A stretch of DNA of 9,065 bases. Source: Candidatus Omnitrophota bacterium. Lineage in GTDB: Bacteria > Omnitrophota > Gorgyraeia > Gorgyraeales > Gorgyraeaceae. The stretch spans positions 1 through 9,065 of the forward strand of contig JAHIUV010000018.1 of NCBI GenBank assembly GCA_018817035.1, in the 5' to 3' direction. The notes below the pieces were generated by a model. That model made no database searches, was not told the origin of the DNA, and saw only the letters and a program-made list of their open reading frames with translations. Position 1 is the first letter of the stretch, and every line of letters begins with the position of its first letter. This document shows positions 4,090 through 9,065 of the stretch, one piece after another. Made by a program: the position numbers and the translations under genes.

Positions 4090-6551
4090 TGGCGAAGACT
4101 AAAAAACTCAAAAAAACAGAAGAACCAGCGGACGCAAAGCCGGCAAAAGAAGTAAAAGCGGAAAAATATGACGCCCGCACTATCCAAGTGCTGGAAGGGG
4201 CTGACGCTGTAAGGAAGCGCCCGGCCATGTATATAGGCGACGTGTCTACCCGGGGGCTTCACCACTTGGTTTATGAAGTCGTAGATAACTCTGTTGATGA
4301 AGCCATGGCGGGGCATTGCAAGAGCATAGTCGTCACTGTGCATGTCGATAATAGCGTCACTGTTACTGATGATGGCCGCGGCATCCCCGTGGACATACAC
4401 AAGACACAAAAAAAACCAGCGGTGGAAGTGGTTCTTACCACGCTTCACGCCGGGGGTAAGTTCGACCACCGTTCTTATAAGGTATCGGGTGGTTTGCATG
4501 GCGTCGGGGTAAGCGTCGTCAACGCCCTTAGTGAATGGTTGGAGGTGGAAATAAAAAGAGACGGCAAGGTCTACCACCAGGAGTATAAAAAAGGCAGGAC
4601 AGCGTCCGGTCTTACGGTAATAGGCAAGGCAAAAACGACAGGGACCAGCGTAACATTTAAAGCGGACAAAGAAATATTCAGCGACTGCCCTTTGGATTTT
4701 TCGTTCGAGACGCTTTCCAACCGTCTTAGGGAACTGGCATTTTTAAATAAGGGGTTAGAGATAAAGCTAAAGGACGAGAGAAATGAGAAAGAAGCGGAGT
4801 TTTTTTACTCCGGGGGTTTGGTGTCTTTTGTTGAGCATTTAAACAAGAACAAAAACGTGTTACATAAAAAGGTTATTTATTTTGAAGGCGAAAAAGACAG
4901 CGTGGTTTGTGAAATAGCGCTTCAGTATAATGACGCGTATTCGGAAAATATATTCAGTTTCGTTAATAACATAAACACCACAGAGGGCGGGACACACATG
5001 AGCGGGTTTAAATCCGCGCTTACAAGGACCGTAAACCAGTATTGCAAGAACAAGAATATATTGAAAACGTCAGACATAGCTATTTCCGGGGAGGATATAC
5101 GCGAAGGCCTGACGTGCGTAATAAGCGTTAAAGTGCCTAACCCGCAATTTGAGGGGCAGACAAAAACAAAACTTGGGAATAGTGAGGTAGAAGGCATTGT
5201 AGCGTCTATTGTCAATGAAAACCTCGGTTCGTATTTTGAGGAAAACCCCTCTGTCGCGAACAAGGCGATTGAAAAAGCAATACTGGCATCCCGCGCCAGG
5301 GAAGCGGCGAGAAAGGCAAGGGAGCTTACAAGGCGCAAAGGCGCCCTGGATTCCACTTCTTTGCCCGGCAAGCTCTCTGATTGCTCTGAAAAAGATGCCA
5401 GCCTTTGTGAGATCTATATAGTAGAAGGAGATTCAGCCGGTGGTTCTTCCAGGCAAGGCAGGGACAGGCGTTTTCAGGCTATTCTTCCTATCAAAGGAAA
5501 GATCCTGAATGTTGAAAAAGCAAGGCTGGACAAAGTCCTGGCGAATGAGGAAATCAGGACTATAATAAGCGCTCTTGGGTCAGGTGTTGGGGAAGAATTT
5601 AATTTGGAAAAACTCAGATACCACAAGGTTATACTTATGTGCGATGCTGATTCTGACGGGAGCCACATCCGCACGCTTCTTTTGACTTTATTCTTCAGGC
5701 ATATGCAGCAGTTAATAGAAAAAGGGCATGTGTATATAGCTCAGCCGCCTTTATATAAAATAAAAAGGGGCAAGAGGGAAGAATATATAGAGACCGAAAA
5801 ACACATGAATGAGCTTTTGTTTGACCTTGGTACAGAAGGAATGACGTTAACGCGGATTAATGACAAAAAGACCCTTAAAGATAAGCAACTGAAAGAAATT
5901 TTGCACCTGGTACAGGAGTTTGAAAGGTTGGCATGGGCTATAGAGCGGCGTGGAGTGAAATTGTCAAAATACCTTAGTTTTAGAGACAAGAAGACCAAAA
6001 AATTGCCTATTTATATGGTTAAAGTGGAGGAAGAAGCCCAATTTTTATATGATGACCAGGAGCTGGCAAAGGCGATAGCTAAGCTTGAAAAGACCCTCGG
6101 AAAAGACGTTGAAGTAAGCGCAAAGAGTGGCCATGTGGTGGAATTTTATGAGGCAAGAGACGCTGAAAAGGTTATTGAAAAAGTAGAAAAATTAGGGTTT
6201 AAGATAGAACAGATATTCGAGCCGGATGCTAATTTAAAGAAAAATGCTTTTAAGATGGAGTCAGAAGATGATGTAAAAGGATTGGATACCTTAAAAGAGT
6301 GCCTTGATTATATCAAGGAAATAGCCAAAAGGGGTCTGCATATACAAAGGTACAAGGGCCTCGGCGAGATGAATCCTGTGCAGTTATGGAGTACTACCAT
6401 GGATCCTGAGACGCGCACGCTGTTAAAAGTTACCATGGAAGATGCTGTTAAAGCTGACGAGATGTTTACTGTGTTAATGGGCGATCAAGTGGAGCCCAGG
6501 AAAAATTTTATAGACAAATACGCTCTTGAAGTGCGCAATTTAGATATATAA
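4089..6551 (+). CDS. gyrB: DNA gyrase subunit B
   Basis: ATPase subunit of gyrase, which introduces negative supercoils. It has 820 residues. A Lys/Glu/Ala-rich tail (1-26) precedes the GHKL ATPase domain: YEVVDNSVDEA (62-72) with catalytic E63 and Mg-binding N67, DDGRGIP (94-100), GGLHGVGVSVVN (134-145), and the QTK loop with K359. The TOPRIM domain has EGDSAGG (446-452) and CDADSDG (518-524), giving metal ligands E446, D519, D521 and D523. Between TOPRIM and the closing RYKGLGEMNP (754-763) sits an insertion of about 165 residues (about 585-750), comparable in place and size to that of E. coli GyrB (804 residues) and absent from shorter Gram-positive GyrB. The one-base overlap with the DUF721 stop implies coupling. 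gyrA follows after 33 nt. Confidence 0.98.
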   Translation: MAKTKKLKKTEEPADAKPAKEVKAEKYDARTIQVLEGADAVRKRPAMYIGDVSTRGLHHLVYEVVDNSVDEAMAGHCKSIVVTVHVDNSVTVTDDGRGIPVDIHKTQKKPAVEVVLTTLHAGGKFDHRSYKVSGGLHGVGVSVVNALSEWLEVEIKRDGKVYHQEYKKGRTASGLTVIGKAKTTGTSVTFKADKEIFSDCPLDFSFETLSNRLRELAFLNKGLEIKLKDERNEKEAEFFYSGGLVSFVEHLNKNKNVLHKKVIYFEGEKDSVVCEIALQYNDAYSENIFSFVNNINTTEGGTHMSGFKSALTRTVNQYCKNKNILKTSDIAISGEDIREGLTCVISVKVPNPQFEGQTKTKLGNSEVEGIVASIVNENLGSYFEENPSVANKAIEKAILASRAREAARKARELTRRKGALDSTSLPGKLSDCSEKDASLCEIYIVEGDSAGGSSRQGRDRRFQAILPIKGKILNVEKARLDKVLANEEIRTIISALGSGVGEEFNLEKLRYHKVILMCDADSDGSHIRTLLLTLFFRHMQQLIEKGHVYIAQPPLYKIKRGKREEYIETEKHMNELLFDLGTEGMTLTRINDKKTLKDKQLKEILHLVQEFERLAWAIERRGVKLSKYLSFRDKKTKKLPIYMVKVEEEAQFLYDDQELAKAIAKLEKTLGKDVEVSAKSGHVVEFYEARDAEKVIEKVEKLGFKIEQIFEPDANLKKNAFKMESEDDVKGLDTLKECLDYIKEIAKRGLHIQRYKGLGEMNPVQLWSTTMDPETRTLLKVTMEDAVKADEMFTVLMGDQVEPRKNFIDKYALEVRNLDI

Positions 6552-6584
6552 AAGGAGCGCTAACACCAAGAAAAGGTAGAATCT

Positions 6585-9065
6585 ATGTACGCGCAGAACG
6601 AAAAATTAATACCGGTTTACATTGAAGATGAAATGAAGAATTCTTACCTCACTTACGCGATGAGCGTAATCGTGGGGAGGGCCTTGCCGGATATAAGGGA
6701 TGGGCTGAAGCCGGTGCATAGGCGCATACTTTACGCGATGATGGACCTGGGCCTCGAGCACTCGAAGCCTTACAAGAAGTCCGCGAGGATAGTAGGTGAA
6801 TGCTTTGTAAAAGACACCCTTGTCCTGTCAAAAAAAGGCCTTGTCCCTATACAGGATATTGGCCGAGGCGATCTGGTCTATACACAGAAAGGGTTGGGAA
6901 GAGTCACGGAGTTGTATGAAATGCCCCCAAAGCAATTGTTAAAGGTTACTCTTGATAATGGTGTTTCTAACGTTGTTACGCCCTTGCAAAAATTAAAAAT
7001 CCTGAATAAAGATTTCCGGTTCGAATGGAGAGACGCCGACAAAATAAAGCCGGGCGATCACGTTGTTTTAAAGTCACATTACCCCTCGGTAAAGAAAAAC
7101 GTAAAACTAAAAAAAGTCAACCGGTTAAACCCGGAGCGCTTAAACGAGGACATAGCGTATCTTTTAGGGATTTTTACGTCGGAGGGCTGGATAGAGAAAA
7201 ACAAGGACAGAAAAGACACATATAGAATTGGCATTGCTTGTAATAGCCGCGGCATAATAGACAAAGTAGCGGATATATTGATGAAAGAGTTTGATTATCT
7301 GCCAAACATAGAGAAAATCCCGTATGTTTACATCAATGCAAAAGGCGAAACAATAGAGAGATGTAGATACCAGATAAGGATCTCCAGGGGCTATATCACC
7401 AAGTTTCTTATAGAGAACTTTAATATTGCGGAAGCCAAGGCGCCAACCAAGAAGATACCGGATCAAATATTTATTTCACCCAAAACTGTTATTTACGCAT
7501 TTATATCGGGCCTGATAGACGGCGATGGCAGTGTGCATAAAAACAGGGCTACTGTTCATTATGGGTCTGTATCAGAAGAACTTATAGATAAATTACAAGT
7601 CTTGCTTCAGCAATTAGGGGTATTTAGCGCAAGGCGTGTCGATAATACCACAGGGGAACATTTTGTCAACGGCAAGAAGGTTGTAAAAAGATTAAGATTC
7701 CACTATCTGGAATTTTCAGGGGTCAATGCTAAAGAGTTGGCGTCCAAAACTGCTTTATATGACAAAGAAAAGGACGTTAAGCGCGCTAATCTTCTTGGAA
7801 GAAACCTTAAAAAGTCAATGTTTGAAACAATCCCTTATTTTGCCAGGAATATATTCAGCGAGCTTAGTAAAAGTCATATAGGGGGCGGTTGGTATATAGG
7901 CACCTCCGGGGAAAAATTCAGGGCAGGTGTAAAATATTCAACAGGGGCTAAGATCAGATATTCAAAAGATCTGCAGGAAAAGCCGTTGAGGAAATCGCAG
8001 ATCGTAGAATGGGGGATCAAAGAAAAGCTGGAAAAAATCAATTCCCCGCTTTACGCTTTTGTCAAAGATATAATAGAGAACGATGTATATTTTATGAGGG
8101 TGGCGTCTGTGACCAAAGCAGGCACGCAAGTTACATATGATATACAGGTAGAAGGAGAGCATGAATTTATAGCCAATGGCATGGTGTCACATAATTGCCT
8201 TGGCAAATACCACCCTCATGGCGATACCGCTGTCTATGATTCGCTTGTCAGGATGGTGCAGAAGTTTTCTCTTAGATACCCATTGGTGGACGGACAGGGT
8301 AACTTTGGTTCTGTTGACGGGGATTCGGCAGCTGCAATGAGATATACAGAGGCGCGCATGGCGTCTATTGCCGATGAATTGCTGGAAGACATCGATAGGA
8401 ACACAGTGGATTTTGTCCCTAACTTTGATGAATCTCTTGAAGAGCCCAGCGTTTTGCCGGCTAGACTGCCGAATCTTTTAGTAAACGGCTCAAGTGGTAT
8501 AGCGGTGGGCATGGCTACAAACATTCCCCCACATAATCTCAACGAGATAGTGGATGCCATAGCGAAAGTAATCGACGACCCTGATATTTCCATAAAAGAC
8601 CTGATGAAGATAGTGAAGGGGCCGGACTTTCCGACAGGCGGCATTATCTGCGGCAGGGAAGGCATTAAAGAGGCTTTTGAAACAGGCAGGGGCCGTCTTA
8701 AGCTGCACGCAAAAGCAGCCATTGAACAACAGAAAGGCAATAAAGAAGCTATTATAATAACGGAGATCCCTTATCAGGTAAATAAATCAAAGCTTATAGA
8801 AGACATGGCTAACCTGGTGCAGGACAAGAAGATCGAAGGCATCTCTGACATACGGGACGAATCTGATAAAGAAGGCATGAGGATCGTTATAGACCTAAAG
8901 CGCGACCAGAACGCCCAGGTAGTCCTTAACCAGCTTTACAAACGCACCCAGATGGAAACGACTTTCGGTGTTATCATGCTGGCGCTTGTCGACGGCAGGC
9001 CGAACGTCCTTAACCTGAAACAGGCGCTCGAATTATATATAAAGCACAGGCAAGAAATAGTAAAA
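6585..9065 (+). CDS. gyrA: DNA gyrase subunit A, intein-containing precursor (3' end outside window)
   Basis: DNA cleavage and rejoining subunit of gyrase. The reading frame is open to the window's right edge: 827 precursor residues, made of 72 of N-extein, a 465-residue intein (6801-8195) and 290 of C-extein. After removal of the intein, numbering matches E. coli GyrA: R32, R47, H78, H80 and catalytic Y122 (codon 8343-8345, in AAMRYTEARM) are all present. Quinolone-relevant positions are T83 and D87, which look like the sensitive state. The winged-helix and tower regions continue through GSSGIAVGMATNIPPHN, TGGIICG and ITEIPYQVNK; the C-terminal DNA-wrapping domain lies beyond the window. The start is the ATG at 6585, with AAGG 8 nt upstream; an in-frame stop lies at 6561. 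Function requires precise protein splicing. Confidence 0.98.
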   Translation, partial: MYAQNEKLIPVYIEDEMKNSYLTYAMSVIVGRALPDIRDGLKPVHRRILYAMMDLGLEHSKPYKKSARIVGECFVKDTLVLSKKGLVPIQDIGRGDLVYTQKGLGRVTELYEMPPKQLLKVTLDNGVSNVVTPLQKLKILNKDFRFEWRDADKIKPGDHVVLKSHYPSVKKNVKLKKVNRLNPERLNEDIAYLLGIFTSEGWIEKNKDRKDTYRIGIACNSRGIIDKVADILMKEFDYLPNIEKIPYVYINAKGETIERCRYQIRISRGYITKFLIENFNIAEAKAPTKKIPDQIFISPKTVIYAFISGLIDGDGSVHKNRATVHYGSVSEELIDKLQVLLQQLGVFSARRVDNTTGEHFVNGKKVVKRLRFHYLEFSGVNAKELASKTALYDKEKDVKRANLLGRNLKKSMFETIPYFARNIFSELSKSHIGGGWYIGTSGEKFRAGVKYSTGAKIRYSKDLQEKPLRKSQIVEWGIKEKLEKINSPLYAFVKDIIENDVYFMRVASVTKAGTQVTYDIQVEGEHEFIANGMVSHNCLGKYHPHGDTAVYDSLVRMVQKFSLRYPLVDGQGNFGSVDGDSAAAMRYTEARMASIADELLEDIDRNTVDFVPNFDESLEEPSVLPARLPNLLVNGSSGIAVGMATNIPPHNLNEIVDAIAKVIDDPDISIKDLMKIVKGPDFPTGGIICGREGIKEAFETGRGRLKLHAKAAIEQQKGNKEAIIITEIPYQVNKSKLIEDMANLVQDKKIEGISDIRDESDKEGMRIVIDLKRDQNAQVVLNQLYKRTQMETTFGVIMLALVDGRPNVLNLKQALELYIKHRQEIVK
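6801..8195 (+). mobile_element. GyrA intein with LAGLIDADG homing endonuclease, 465 residues
   Basis: In-frame element that should excise itself from the GyrA precursor and join residues GE (71-72) to CLGKYHPHGD. Block A is CFVKDTLVLSKKGLVPIQDI (1-20) with Cys1 and a GD turn after it. Block B is NGVSNVVTPLQKLKI (53-67), where TPLQ replaces the usual TxxH. The endonuclease has YLLGIFTSEGW (120-130, block C), KKIP (217-220, block D), FISGLIDGDGS (234-244, block E) and a block H-like segment (253-274). Block F is YDIQVEGEHEFI (446-457) and block G NGMVSHN (459-465), ending His-Asn before Cys+1. TGC codons open both the intein and the C-extein. It is read in the gyrA frame without stops or frameshifts. 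The boundaries are set by motif and by the seamless GyrA sequence left after removal. Confidence 0.96.
7155..7622 (+). other. LAGLIDADG (DOD) homing endonuclease core inside the intein
   Basis: The span between the intein's splicing halves that contains the two LAGLIDADG helices. Motif 1 is LLGIFTSEG with acidic E128; motif 2 is SGLIDGDGS with acidic D242. The two acidic residues that bind catalytic metal in this family are therefore both kept. Block D KKIP and a block H-like segment (HYGSVSEELIDKLQVLLQQL, 253-272) are also present. Endonuclease-associated sequence extends further, to about intein residue 425. The expected DNA target is the uninterrupted gyrA sequence around the junction of codons 72 and 73. 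Activity is inferred, not shown. Confidence 0.85.

Noticed and set aside
4086..4577. Long complementary-strand reading frame (163 codons) over the start of gyrB
   Set aside because: It lies wholly opposite an unambiguous, conserved gyrB region, has no recognisable domain, and its composition is that expected from the antisense of a coding gene.
6801..8195. Possibility that gyrA is a broken pseudogene with a foreign insert
   Set aside because: The frame is open from 6585 to the window end, splice motifs sit exactly at the junctions, and removal leaves a seamless, well-conserved GyrA with all catalytic residues.
8234..8740. Complementary-strand reading frame (168 codons) opposite the gyrA C-extein
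   Set aside because: It is fully antisense to conserved gyrase A sequence; the open frame follows from codon use on the coding strand, and no family resemblance is seen.

Overview
This window is the replication-initiation region of a bacterial chromosome, and every gene in it is housekeeping. A divergent promoter region near position 1100 separates two operons. Leftward run rpmH, rnpA, yidD and yidC (yidC cut off by the window edge). Rightward run dnaA, dnaN, a DUF721/DciA gene, gyrB and gyrA (gyrA cut off by the other edge). The dnaA-dnaN gap carries two perfect DnaA boxes in opposite orientation plus AT-rich DNA, which makes it the likely oriC. No tRNA, rRNA, CRISPR array or insertion sequence is visible.

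The standout element is a 465-residue intein with a LAGLIDADG homing endonuclease, inserted in frame in gyrA. It lies between mature residues 72 and 73, just before the conserved HPHGD segment and inside the region known in E. coli GyrA for quinolone-resistance mutations. This is not the well-known mycobacterial GyrA intein position, which is next to the catalytic tyrosine. The intein keeps Cys1, the terminal His-Asn, a Cys at +1 and both endonuclease acidic residues. However, the normally near-invariant block B histidine (TxxH) is read as Gln (TPLQ). It is either a non-canonical splicer or one losing function inside an essential gene.

Organism: the YidC start looks like the Gram-negative form (N-terminal membrane segment followed by a periplasmic domain), and GyrB has the large insertion before the RYKGLGEM motif seen in many Gram-negative phyla, so a diderm is likely. 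The genes are moderately AT-rich and use many ATA and AGG codons. An uncultured lineage such as Omnitrophota or another PVC-neighbouring group would fit, but this is a low-confidence guess that cannot be settled from this sequence.

How the genes work together: DnaA binds and opens the origin, DciA probably helps load the replicative helicase, DnaN is the polymerase clamp, and GyrA2GyrB2 removes the supercoils made by the forks. On the other side, L34 is a ribosomal protein, RnpA is the protein part of RNase P, and YidD/YidC act in membrane protein insertion. recF, often found between dnaN and gyrB, is absent, and its usual place is taken by the DUF721 gene. dnaA has a near-consensus promoter so close to its start codon that its mRNA may be leaderless.
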